Shown here: piece by piece, positions 57,744-64,000 of the stretch
How positions within the stretch are numbered: the stretch's first letter is position 1
Layout: each line of letters opens with the position of its first letter
The notes under the pieces: generated by a model
What the model saw: only the letters and a program-made list of their open reading frames with translations
The model's database searches: none
What the model was told of the DNA's origin: nothing
Made by a program: the position numbers and the translations under genes
NCBI GenBank assembly: GCA_963726615.1
Contig: CAVSCX010000006.1
Location: 186,001-250,000, forward strand
Direction: 5' to 3'
Source of the DNA: CAWDZK01 sp963726615
GTDB lineage: Bacteria > Actinomycetota > Actinomycetes > JACCUZ01
DNA length: 64,000 bases

Positions 57744-59432
57744 ATGGGCGGTTCACTCCGGCTCGACATGAACTGGCTGGACTACCTGCTCCTCGCGACG
57801 TACTTCACCGTGGTCATCGGCATCGGGTTCGCGGCCCGCCGGAGCATCAAGAGCAGTCTCGACTTCTTCCTCTCCGGCCGGTCGTTGCCGGCGTGGGTCA
57901 CCGGGCTGGCCTTCATCGCGGCGAACCTCGGGGCGATCGAGATCCTCGGCATGGCGGCCAACGGCGCGCAGTACGGGGTGTCGACGGTGCACTTCTACTG
58001 GATCGGCGCCATCCCCGCGATGGTCTTCCTCGGCATCGTGATGATGCCGTTCTACTACGGGTCCAAGGTGCGCAGCGTCCCGGAGTACCTCCGGCTCAGG
58101 TTCGACAACCGGTCGCACCTTTTCAACGCGATCACGTTCGCGGTCGCCTCGGTGCTCATCGCCGGGGTCAACCTGTACGCGCTCGCCATCGTCATCCAGG
58201 CGCTGCTCGGCTGGCCGGTCTGGCTGGCCATCGTGGTGTCCGCGACGTTCGTGCTCGCCTACATCACGCTGGGCGGTCTCTCGTCGGCCATCTACAACGA
58301 GGTACTCCAGTTCTTCCTCATCCTCGCCGGCCTGATCCCGCTCGTCGTCGTCGGTCTGACCGCGAACGGCGGCTGGGCCGGCCTGAAGGACAAGGTCGCC
58401 GGCAACGACAACGGTGGCGACAGCTTCCTGTCTGCCTGGGGCGGGACCGGCGTCGGGAGCGTCACCAACCCCATCGGCGCGGACTGGATCGCGATCGTCC
58501 TCGGTCTGGGCTTCGTGCTGTCCTTCGGCTACTGGACGACGAACTTCGCCGAGGTGCAGCGAGCGCTCTCGGCGAAGGACATGTCGGCGGCCCGGCGCAC
58601 CCCGATCATCGGCGCCTACCCGAAGATCTTCATCCCTGCGCTGACGATCATCCCCGGCCTGGTGGCACTGGTCGAGTTCCCGAAGCTGGGTGCGGACAAG
58701 GGGGCGTTCCAGTACAACAACGCCATCCCCCTGCTGATGGAGAAGTACCTGCCGAACGGCGTGCTCGGGATCGCCGTCACCGCGCTGCTCGCCGCGTTCA
58801 TGGCCGGCATGGCCGCCAACGTGTCCAGCTTCAACACGGTCTTCACCTACGACATCTGGCAGGACTACATCAGGAAGGACCGTCCGGACGACTACTACCT
58901 CAGGTTCGGCCGGATCGTGACCGTCGTGGGCGTCGTCATCGGTGTGGGCACTGCGTTCATCGCGGCCGGCTACAGCAACATCATGAACTACATCCAGGCA
59001 CTGTTCTCGATCTTCAACGCGCCCCTCTTCGCGACGTTCATCATCGGCATGTTCTGGAAGCGGATGACCGCTACCGCGGGCATCTCCGGGCTCGTGGCCG
59101 GCACGCTGGGCGCCGGCTTCGTGTTCGTGACGTCCGAGAGCGGGGTGGACTCGTTCGGCTTCGACGAGCCGCTGCTCTTCACCTTCGGGTCCGGGCTCGC
59201 GGCCAGCTTCTGGGGTGCTGTCGTCGCGTTCGCCTGTGACGCGCTGGTCAGCGTCGTCGTGACGCTCGTGACGAGGCCGAAGCCGGTCGAGGAGCTCGAG
59301 GGTCTCGTCTACGGCACCACCGTCGACCACGGCGAGGTCGCCCACGGCGACAAGGTCTGGTGGCGAAACCCGGTGCCGCTCGGGATCGGGGCGGTCGCCC
59401 TGTCCCTGCTCCTCTACGTCCCCTTCGCCTGA
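57744..59432 (+). CDS. sodium:solute symporter (SSS family)
   Basis: A 562-residue LeuT-fold transporter with about 14 membrane helices. Seen: the N-terminal RRSIKSSLDFFLSGRSLPAW segment typical of SSS members, GGLSSAIYNEVLQFFLI (sodium-site helix 5 region), and FMAGMAANVSSFNTVFTYDIW (helix 8 sodium-site Ser residues). The overall look is like the glucose/galactose and sialic-acid branch; substrate unknown. The ATG at 57744 is chosen because GAGG is 5 nt upstream. A small membrane protein gene follows. Confidence 0.93.
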   Translation: MGGSLRLDMNWLDYLLLATYFTVVIGIGFAARRSIKSSLDFFLSGRSLPAWVTGLAFIAANLGAIEILGMAANGAQYGVSTVHFYWIGAIPAMVFLGIVMMPFYYGSKVRSVPEYLRLRFDNRSHLFNAITFAVASVLIAGVNLYALAIVIQALLGWPVWLAIVVSATFVLAYITLGGLSSAIYNEVLQFFLILAGLIPLVVVGLTANGGWAGLKDKVAGNDNGGDSFLSAWGGTGVGSVTNPIGADWIAIVLGLGFVLSFGYWTTNFAEVQRALSAKDMSAARRTPIIGAYPKIFIPALTIIPGLVALVEFPKLGADKGAFQYNNAIPLLMEKYLPNGVLGIAVTALLAAFMAGMAANVSSFNTVFTYDIWQDYIRKDRPDDYYLRFGRIVTVVGVVIGVGTAFIAAGYSNIMNYIQALFSIFNAPLFATFIIGMFWKRMTATAGISGLVAGTLGAGFVFVTSESGVDSFGFDEPLLFTFGSGLAASFWGAVVAFACDALVSVVVTLVTRPKPVEELEGLVYGTTVDHGEVAHGDKVWWRNPVPLGIGAVALSLLLYVPFA

Positions 59433-59445
59433 GGGAAGGCCAGCC

Positions 59446-59718
59446 ATGAGCGACGACGAGGCCGAGAAGTCCGAGGCGGCCAGACTGTTCGACATCCGCC
59501 GGATCATCGGAGGCCTGTTCACGCTGTACGGCGCGGTGCTGCTGGTCGCGGGCCTGCTGGACGGCTCGGCCGCCTCGGACAAGGCGGCGGGGATCGACAT
59601 CAACATCTGGACCGGCCTGGGGATGGCCCTGCTCGGCCTGGCGTTCCTGGCCTGGATGCGCTGGCGTCCGCTCGAGCCGCCGCCCCCGACGACGGACGGC
59701 GACGAGCACAGCCACTGA
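59446..59718 (+). CDS. 90-residue two-helix membrane protein, symporter partner
   Basis: 90 residues: an acidic N-terminus, membrane helices at about 20-38 and 54-70, and a Pro-rich, His/Asp/Glu-containing tail. GGGAAGG lies about 6 nt before the ATG, 13 nt after the symporter stop, so the two are cotranslated. The position suggests a small accessory subunit of the transporter. Family not recognised. Confidence 0.75.
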   Translation: MSDDEAEKSEAARLFDIRRIIGGLFTLYGAVLLVAGLLDGSAASDKAAGIDINIWTGLGMALLGLAFLAWMRWRPLEPPPPTTDGDEHSH

Positions 59719-59793
59719 CCGGTCAGCGTGCCCCGCGCCGGGACTCGCCAGCGCTCGCCGGCGCCCGCGGGCAGGGTTTCACGGTGTGGACGG

Positions 59794-59811
59794 TTGTGAA
59801 TGCGTTCACAA
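59794..59811. promoter_or_regulatory. Crp/GlxR-type palindrome at the serA promoter
   Basis: TTGTGAA-TGCG-TTCACAA is perfect; its core TGTGA-N6-TCACA (59795-59810) is exactly the consensus of Crp and of the actinobacterial GlxR. It is centred about 30 bp before the serA GTG and overlaps the -35 zone of the TACGAT -10 at 59821-59826, a position that usually means repression. Confidence 0.7.
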
Positions 59812-59832
59812 GCCGGTGCCTACGATGACCGC

Positions 59833-61494
59833 GTGACGACAGACACCACGAGGCCAGACACCACGACGCCAGACACCACAGCGGAAGAGACCCGCGCGCA
59901 GGGGAGCCGACGCCCCGTCGTCCTCATCGCCGAGGAGCTCTCGCCGGCCACCGTCGCCGCGCTCGGCCCCGACTTCGAGGTCCGCACCGTCGACGGCACG
60001 GACCGGCCTGCCCTGCTGTCGGCCGTGGCGGACGCGGACGCCCTGCTGGTGCGCAGCGCCACCACGGTGGACGCGGAGGTCCTTGCCGCCGCCAGGAGGC
60101 TGCGGGTCGTGGCCCGGGCCGGAGTCGGCCTGGACAACGTCGATGTCAAGGCGGCCACCCAGGCGGGCGTCATGGTCGTCAACGCTCCGCAGTCCAACAT
60201 CGTGAGCGCCGCCGAGCTGGCGGTCGGCCTGCTGCTCGCGGCCGCGCGCAACATCGCGCCGGCCAACGCCGCGCTGCGTCAGGGGGAGTGGAAGCGCAGC
60301 AAGTACTCCGGCATCGAGCTGTACGAGAAGACCGCAGGGATCGTCGGGCTCGGCCGCATCGGCGCCCTTGTCGCGCAGCGGCTCTCCGCGTTCGGCATGA
60401 AGGTCATCGCCTATGACCCGTTCGTGGCCGCCGGCCGGGCGGCCCAGATGGGAGTGCGCCTCGTCGCTCTCGACGAGCTCCTGCGGACCTCGGACGTCGT
60501 GTCCGTGCACCTGCCCAAGACCGCGGACACGGTGGGCATCATCGGTGCCGAGCAGCTGGCCACGGCCAAGCCGTCGCTCATCCTGGTGAACGCTGCACGG
60601 GGCGGCATCGTCGACGAGGTGGCGCTGCACGCGGCGCTGAAGGAGGGCCGGATCGCCGCGGCCGGCCTCGATGTCTACGCCACCGAGCCGTGCACCGACT
60701 CGCCCCTGTTCGAGCTGGAGAACGTCGTCGCGACCCCGCACCTGGGCGCCAGCACCGACGAGGCGCAGGAGAAGGCCGGCGTCTCGGTGGCGCGGTCGGT
60801 CCGGCTGGCCCTGGCCGGGGACCTGGTCCCGGACGCGGTGAACGTCCAGGGCGGGATCATCGCCGAGGACGTCCGCCCGGGCATCCCCCTGGCCGAGCAC
60901 CTGGGCCGCTTCCTCACCGCGGTCGCCGCCGCCGTACCCGCGCAGCTCGACATCGAGGTGCGCGGTGAGATCGCCGTCCACGACGTCCGGGTGCTCGAGC
61001 TGGCCGCCCTCAAGGGCCTGTTCACCGACGTCGTCGAGGACCCCGTCTCCTACGTCAACGCGCCGGTGCTCGCCGCCGAGCGCGGCGTCCAGGTCCGCCT
61101 CGACACCAACACCGAGTCGCCGGACTACCGGAACCTGCTGTCCCTGCGCGGCACCCTCGCCGACGGCAGCCAGGTGTCGGTGTCGGGCACCCTCACCGGC
61201 ACCCGGCACGTCGAGAAGATCGTCGAGGTGGACGGCTTCGACGTCGAGGTGGCGCTGTCCGAGCACATGGCGGTCTTCACCTACGAGGACCGACCGGGCA
61301 TCGTGGGTGCCGTCGGCCGGGTCCTCGGCGAGGCCGGCGTCAACATCGCCGGCATGCAGGTCAGCCGGGACCGCCGCGGCGGCCATGCCCTGGTCGCGAT
61401 GACCGTCGACACCGCGATCCCGACCGGCGTGCTGGACGACCTGGCCCGTGAGATCGGCGCCGAGAAGGCCCGCCAGGTCGACCTCACCGACTAG
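59833..61494 (+). CDS. serA: D-3-phosphoglycerate dehydrogenase (long form)
   Basis: A 553-residue enzyme starting serine synthesis from 3-phosphoglycerate. Order: a Thr/Asp/Pro-rich N-terminal extension (about 25 residues), substrate and NAD domains (VGLGRIGALVAQ, NAARGGIVDE, HLGASTDEA), the intervening ASB domain that marks the type I long form, and a C-terminal ACT domain (VFTYEDRPGIVGAVG) for serine feedback. The GTG start follows TACGAT by 6 nt, so it is probably leaderless. The extension is absent from typical orthologues and is encoded by three 15-bp near-repeats (59836-59880). Confidence 0.96.
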   Translation: MTTDTTRPDTTTPDTTAEETRAQGSRRPVVLIAEELSPATVAALGPDFEVRTVDGTDRPALLSAVADADALLVRSATTVDAEVLAAARRLRVVARAGVGLDNVDVKAATQAGVMVVNAPQSNIVSAAELAVGLLLAAARNIAPANAALRQGEWKRSKYSGIELYEKTAGIVGLGRIGALVAQRLSAFGMKVIAYDPFVAAGRAAQMGVRLVALDELLRTSDVVSVHLPKTADTVGIIGAEQLATAKPSLILVNAARGGIVDEVALHAALKEGRIAAAGLDVYATEPCTDSPLFELENVVATPHLGASTDEAQEKAGVSVARSVRLALAGDLVPDAVNVQGGIIAEDVRPGIPLAEHLGRFLTAVAAAVPAQLDIEVRGEIAVHDVRVLELAALKGLFTDVVEDPVSYVNAPVLAAERGVQVRLDTNTESPDYRNLLSLRGTLADGSQVSVSGTLTGTRHVEKIVEVDGFDVEVALSEHMAVFTYEDRPGIVGAVGRVLGEAGVNIAGMQVSRDRRGGHALVAMTVDTAIPTGVLDDLAREIGAEKARQVDLTD

Positions 61495-61574
61495 TCCCGG
61501 ACGCGAGGCCGGGGTTCGGGTCCAGCATCCGGAACGTACCGCCATCTGGCGAGACAGTCATGTGACAACGGGGT

Positions 61575-61580
61575 TACCGT
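61575..61580 (+). promoter_or_regulatory. -10 hexamer of leu leader transcript
   Basis: TACCGT ends 7 nt before the leader peptide ATG at 61588. A weak -35 (GAGACA) lies 18 bp upstream. It indicates a leaderless leader peptide. Confidence 0.55.
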
Positions 61581-61587
61581 GACGGGC

Positions 61588-61635
61588 ATGGAGCGGCAGA
61601 TCCTCGTACTTCGCCGCCGCGGCGGGGCCCGCTAG
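61588..61635 (+). CDS. leuB-upstream leader peptide (15 residues)
   Basis: ATG, 15 codons and TAG: MERQILVLRRRGGAR. The I-L-V-L run followed by three Arg codons closely parallels the ilvB leader (L-V-V-L-R-L-R). It is followed by a hairpin and a 37-codon ORF, then leuB. No Shine-Dalgarno; TACCGT 7 nt upstream. Proposed to sense branched-chain aminoacyl-tRNA supply. Confidence 0.65.
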   Translation: MERQILVLRRRGGAR

Positions 61636-61638
61636 CAA

Positions 61639-61674
61639 GGGCCGGCTCCCCGTCGCGGAGTTCGGCGCTGGCCC
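61639..61674 (+). promoter_or_regulatory. leu leader hairpin without U tract
   Basis: GGGCCGGC (61639-61646) pairs with GCTGGCCC (61667-61674), 8 bp with one G-U. GGCTCC (61644-61649) could instead pair with GGAGCC (61694-61699), which contains the ribosome binding site of the 37-codon ORF. The two pairings share bases, so they exclude each other. Confidence 0.5.
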
Positions 61675-61704
61675 GCCATGCGACTGCCTACGAGGAGCCC
61701 CGTC

Positions 61705-61818
61705 ATGACCCGCACCCACCGCGCCACCCGCACCTCCGCCCAGGAGAAGCAGGCCGTGCAGCACGCCGTCCAGGAGTCGATGGACCGCCGCGACAACGGC
61801 GGCGAGACCGGCCACTGA
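61705..61818 (+). CDS. 37-residue basic/polar small protein preceding leuB
   Basis: A complete 37-codon ORF with GAGGAG 7 nt before its ATG and a stop 2 nt before the leuB GTG. The product is hydrophilic, with many Arg, Gln and Glu, and probably forms one helix in the middle (SAQEKQAVQHAVQESMD). The strong ribosome binding site and tight spacing imply that its translation drives leuB translation. It may be a real microprotein or only a coupling device. Not recognised. Confidence 0.65.
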   Translation: MTRTHRATRTSAQEKQAVQHAVQESMDRRDNGGETGH

Positions 61819-61820
61819 GC

Positions 61821-62882
61821 GTGCCCACTCCCACTGCCACCCCCACCGCCCTGCGCGTCGCGCTGGTCCCCGGCGACGGCATCGGCCCCGAGGTCGTCGC
61901 CGAGGGCGTCCGGGTCCTGGACGCGGCGACCCGGGCCTCCGACGTCAAGCTCGAGACCACCGAGTACGACCTCGGGGCCCGCCGCTGGCACGCCACGGGG
62001 GAGACCCTCCCGGACGGCGTGCTCGACGAGCTGCGCGGGCACGACGCCATCCTGCTGGGCGCCGTCGGCGACCCGAGCGTGCCCAGCGGGGTGCTGGAGC
62101 GCGGTCTTCTGCTCCGGCTGCGGTTCGCCTTCGACCACCACGTGAACCTGCGGCCGGCCCGGCTCCACCCCGGCGTCGCGTCCCCGCTGGCCGGCGACCC
62201 GGAGATCGACTTCGTCGTCGTGCGCGAGGGCACCGAGGGCCCTTACGTCGGCAACGGCGGCGCGGTGCGCGAGGGCACCGCGCACGAGATCGCCACCGAG
62301 GTCAGCGTCAACACGGCGTACGGCGTCGAGCGGGTGGTGCGCGACGCCTTCCGCCGTGCCCAGGCCAGGCCGCGCCGGCACCTCACGCTGGTGCACAAGA
62401 CCAACGTGCTGGTGTACGCCGGCGGCCTCTGGGCCCGCACGTTCGACCGGGTCGCGGCGGAGTTCCCGCAGGTGACGACCGACTACCTGCACGTCGATGC
62501 AGCCTCCATCTTCCTGGTGACTCAGCCGCAGCGGTTCGACGTGATCGTCACCGACAACCTGTTCGGCGACATCGTCACCGACCTGGCCGCTGCCGTCACC
62601 GGTGGCATCGGGCTCGCGGCCAGCGGGAACCTCGACGTCAGCGGCACCAACCCCTCGATGTTCGAGCCGGTGCACGGGTCGGCCCCGGACATCGCCGGCA
62701 CCGGCACCGCCGACCCGACCGCGACGATCCTCTCGGTCTCGCTGCTGCTGGAGCAGGTCGGCCTGCCGGACGCCGCGGCCGCCGTGGACCGGGCGGTCGT
62801 CGCAGACCTCGCCGAGCGTGGCGACGTCGCGCGGAGCACGAGTGCGGTCGGCGACGCCGTGCTGGCCAGGCTGCACGCCTGA
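61821..62882 (+). CDS. leuB: 3-isopropylmalate dehydrogenase
   Basis: A 353-residue NAD-dependent beta-decarboxylating dehydrogenase of leucine synthesis. Seen: VPGDGIGPEV at the start, LLRLRFAFDHHVNLRP, VVREGTEGPYVG, HKTNVLVYAGGLW, the metal-binding VTDNLFGDIVTDL, and NPSMFEPVHGSAPDIAG. The sequence around LLRLRFAFDHHVNLRP is the actinobacterial LeuB form. The GTG is 2 nt after the small upstream ORF and has no Shine-Dalgarno of its own, so it depends on coupling. Confidence 0.96.
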   Translation: MPTPTATPTALRVALVPGDGIGPEVVAEGVRVLDAATRASDVKLETTEYDLGARRWHATGETLPDGVLDELRGHDAILLGAVGDPSVPSGVLERGLLLRLRFAFDHHVNLRPARLHPGVASPLAGDPEIDFVVVREGTEGPYVGNGGAVREGTAHEIATEVSVNTAYGVERVVRDAFRRAQARPRRHLTLVHKTNVLVYAGGLWARTFDRVAAEFPQVTTDYLHVDAASIFLVTQPQRFDVIVTDNLFGDIVTDLAAAVTGGIGLAASGNLDVSGTNPSMFEPVHGSAPDIAGTGTADPTATILSVSLLLEQVGLPDAAAAVDRAVVADLAERGDVARSTSAVGDAVLARLHA

Positions 62883-62885
62883 CCC

Positions 62886-63581
62886 GTGAGCTGGGACGAG
62901 CGCTTCGCCGACAGGTACGACGAGTGGTCGGCCCACATGACCGCGGACGTGGCGTTCTACACCGGCCTGGCCCGGGCGGCGGACGGGCCTGTGGTGGAGC
63001 TCGCGGTGGGCAACGGACGCGTCGCGATCCCCGTCGCCCGAGCCACCGGCCGCACCGTGGTCGGAATCGACTCGTCCCCGGCGATGCTCGAGCTGGCCCG
63101 GGCCGGCGCGGCGGAGGAGCACGTGCAGCTCGACCTGCGTCTCGGGGACATGCGCGACCTCGCCCTGGACGAGCCCGCTGCCCTGGTCTACTGCCCGTTC
63201 CGCGCCCTGCTGCACCTGCCGACCTGGAGCGACCGGCGCCGGACCTTCGAGCGGGTCGCCGCCTCACTGCAACCGTCCGGGCGGTTCGCCTGGAACGCGT
63301 TCGTCTTCGACCACCGGGTCGCGTCACGCCTCGACGGCGTGCACCAGGCAGGGCCGGTGCCGCACACGGTCCGGTACGTGGTGGGGGACGACCGGATCGA
63401 CATCGTCCGCGACGACGGTGCGACAACCTCCCTGTGGTGGGCGACCAAGAACGAGTGGCTGGGCCTCCTCGATGTCGCCGGACTGGAGCTGGAAGCTCTC
63501 TACGGGGGCTTCGCGCACGAGCCGCTGACCGAAGGCAGCGGGGAGTACGTCTTCGTCGCCCGCCGGTCGGCTACCGTCTGA
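62886..63581 (+). CDS. class I SAM-dependent methyltransferase
   Basis: A 231-residue methyltransferase with SAM motif I VVELAVGNGRVAIPVA, an acidic residue in GIDSSPAMLELA, and YCPFRALLHLPTW. The first glycine-rich loop is AVGNGR rather than the usual DxGxG. GTG start 3 nt after the leuB stop; its stop region carries the -10 of ilvE. Substrate unknown; sitting between leuB and ilvE does not imply a role in leucine synthesis. Confidence 0.85.
   Translation: MSWDERFADRYDEWSAHMTADVAFYTGLARAADGPVVELAVGNGRVAIPVARATGRTVVGIDSSPAMLELARAGAAEEHVQLDLRLGDMRDLALDEPAALVYCPFRALLHLPTWSDRRRTFERVAASLQPSGRFAWNAFVFDHRVASRLDGVHQAGPVPHTVRYVVGDDRIDIVRDDGATTSLWWATKNEWLGLLDVAGLELEALYGGFAHEPLTEGSGEYVFVARRSATV
63572..63577 (+). 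promoter_or_regulatory. -10 hexamer of ilvE inside the methyltransferase 3' end
   Basis: TACCGT ends 6 nt before the ilvE ATG and overlaps the last codons of the methyltransferase gene. It suggests a separate, leaderless ilvE transcript in addition to readthrough from leuB. Confidence 0.45.
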
Positions 63582-63583
63582 GG

Positions 63584-64000
63584 ATGAGCGATGTGACCAT
63601 CGACCTCGCCCCGTCGGCCTCGCCGCGCAGCGCAACCGAGCGCGCCGCGCTCCTGCAGGACCCCGGCTTCGGGCAGGTCTTCACCGACCACATGGTCACC
63701 GCCCGCTACTCGCCGGACCAGGGCTGGCACGACGCACGGCTGTCGGCGTACGCACCGCTGACCCTCGACCCCGCCACGTCGGTGCTGCACTACGGTCAGG
63801 CGATCTTCGAGGGCCTCAAGGCCTACCACCAGCCGGACGGCTCGGTGGCGCTGTTCCGCCCCGAGCAGAACGCCCGCCGGTTCCAGCGGTCGGCCCGCCG
63901 GCTCGCGATGGCCGAGGTGCCGGAGCAGCTGTTCCTCGACGCGGTGTCCGCGCTCGTCACCGCCGACCGCGACTGGGTGCCGACCCGGCCCGGCGAGGCC
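63584..64000 (+). CDS. ilvE: branched-chain amino acid aminotransferase, 3' end off window
   Basis: The first 139 residues of a class IV aminotransferase of about 360 residues; the pyridoxal-phosphate lysine lies beyond the window. Seen: FGQVFTDHMVTARYSPDQGWHD-type start and VLHYGQAIFEGLKAY, which define the branched-chain enzyme of the IlvE II group, followed by FRPEQNARRF. It carries out the last step of valine, leucine and isoleucine synthesis. The ATG follows TACCGT by 6 nt, so a leaderless transcript is likely. Confidence 0.95.
   Translation, partial: MSDVTIDLAPSASPRSATERAALLQDPGFGQVFTDHMVTARYSPDQGWHDARLSAYAPLTLDPATSVLHYGQAIFEGLKAYHQPDGSVALFRPEQNARRFQRSARRLAMAEVPEQLFLDAVSALVTADRDWVPTRPGEA

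Noticed and set aside
1..64000. CRISPR arrays, tRNA or rRNA genes
   Set aside because: No regularly spaced direct repeats of 24-40 bp, and no cloverleaf or ribosomal signature noticed in the gaps between genes.

Overview
This window is chromosomal DNA from a very GC-rich member of the Actinomycetota. The evidence is the extreme GC bias at third codon positions, many GTG starts, a GlgE-pathway operon, an isobutyryl-CoA mutase, a SigE-type ECF sigma factor, and two conserved actinobacterial gene orders: cysteine desulfurase-mnmA-metE-like-ligA-GGDEF/EAL-gatC-gatA-gatB, and ilvB-ilvN-ilvC-serA-leuB-ilvE. I cannot name the genus. I saw no rRNA, tRNA, CRISPR array, insertion sequence or prophage gene; almost everything looks like core chromosome.

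Layout. (1) 1-11 kb, acyl-CoA carbon metabolism: truncated crotonyl-CoA carboxylase/reductase, methylmalonyl-CoA epimerase, thiolase, the mutase chaperone MeaB, and an acyl-CoA mutase large subunit whose specificity residues fit isobutyryl-CoA rather than methylmalonyl-CoA. Interspersed are a DinB/WYL-regulator divergent pair, an ECF sigma factor with a membrane partner, a thioredoxin-TPR protein, a 23-residue hydrophobic peptide and a PAP2 phosphatase. (2) 11-25 kb, alpha-glucan metabolism: glgE-treS-mak-glgB as one operon with overlapping ends on the minus strand, glgP divergent from it, and glgX. TreS and Mak turn trehalose into maltose 1-phosphate, GlgE polymerises it, GlgB branches the chain, and GlgP and GlgX break it down. 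(3) 25-30 kb: enoyl-CoA hydratase, a methyltransferase/acyltransferase pair, and etfBA. (4) 29-43 kb, translation and genome maintenance: tRNA thiolation (cysteine desulfurase, MnmA), guanine deaminase, a MetE-like protein, DNA ligase, a c-di-GMP GGDEF/EAL protein, and gatC-gatA-[64-aa membrane protein]-gatB. (5) 43-49 kb: cell-envelope and lipoprotein genes, patatin, and a second PAP2. (6) 49-64 kb, branched-chain amino acid and serine synthesis: ilvD, ilvBNC, serA, leuB, ilvE, with an HD-GYP protein, a PQQ-propeller lipoprotein and a sodium/solute symporter between them.

Regulation is the most interesting layer. Two very short leader peptides rich in Leu/Val/Ile codons precede ilvB and leuB. 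Each starts 6-7 nt after a -10-like hexamer, so each is predicted to be translated from a leaderless transcript. The ilv leader is followed by a textbook terminator with a U tract and an alternative antiterminator pairing. The leu leader is followed by a hairpin without a U tract and by a 37-codon ORF whose ribosome binding site can pair with part of that hairpin, so translational control is plausible there. A perfect Crp/GlxR-type palindrome overlaps the serA promoter. The same -10 to start-codon spacing recurs before at least a dozen genes and was used to choose starts.

Four long intergenic palindromes lie at 3' ends of genes. Two of them (12330-12402 and 22701-22775) are copies of one element with compensatory base changes, which indicates that the fold is conserved.
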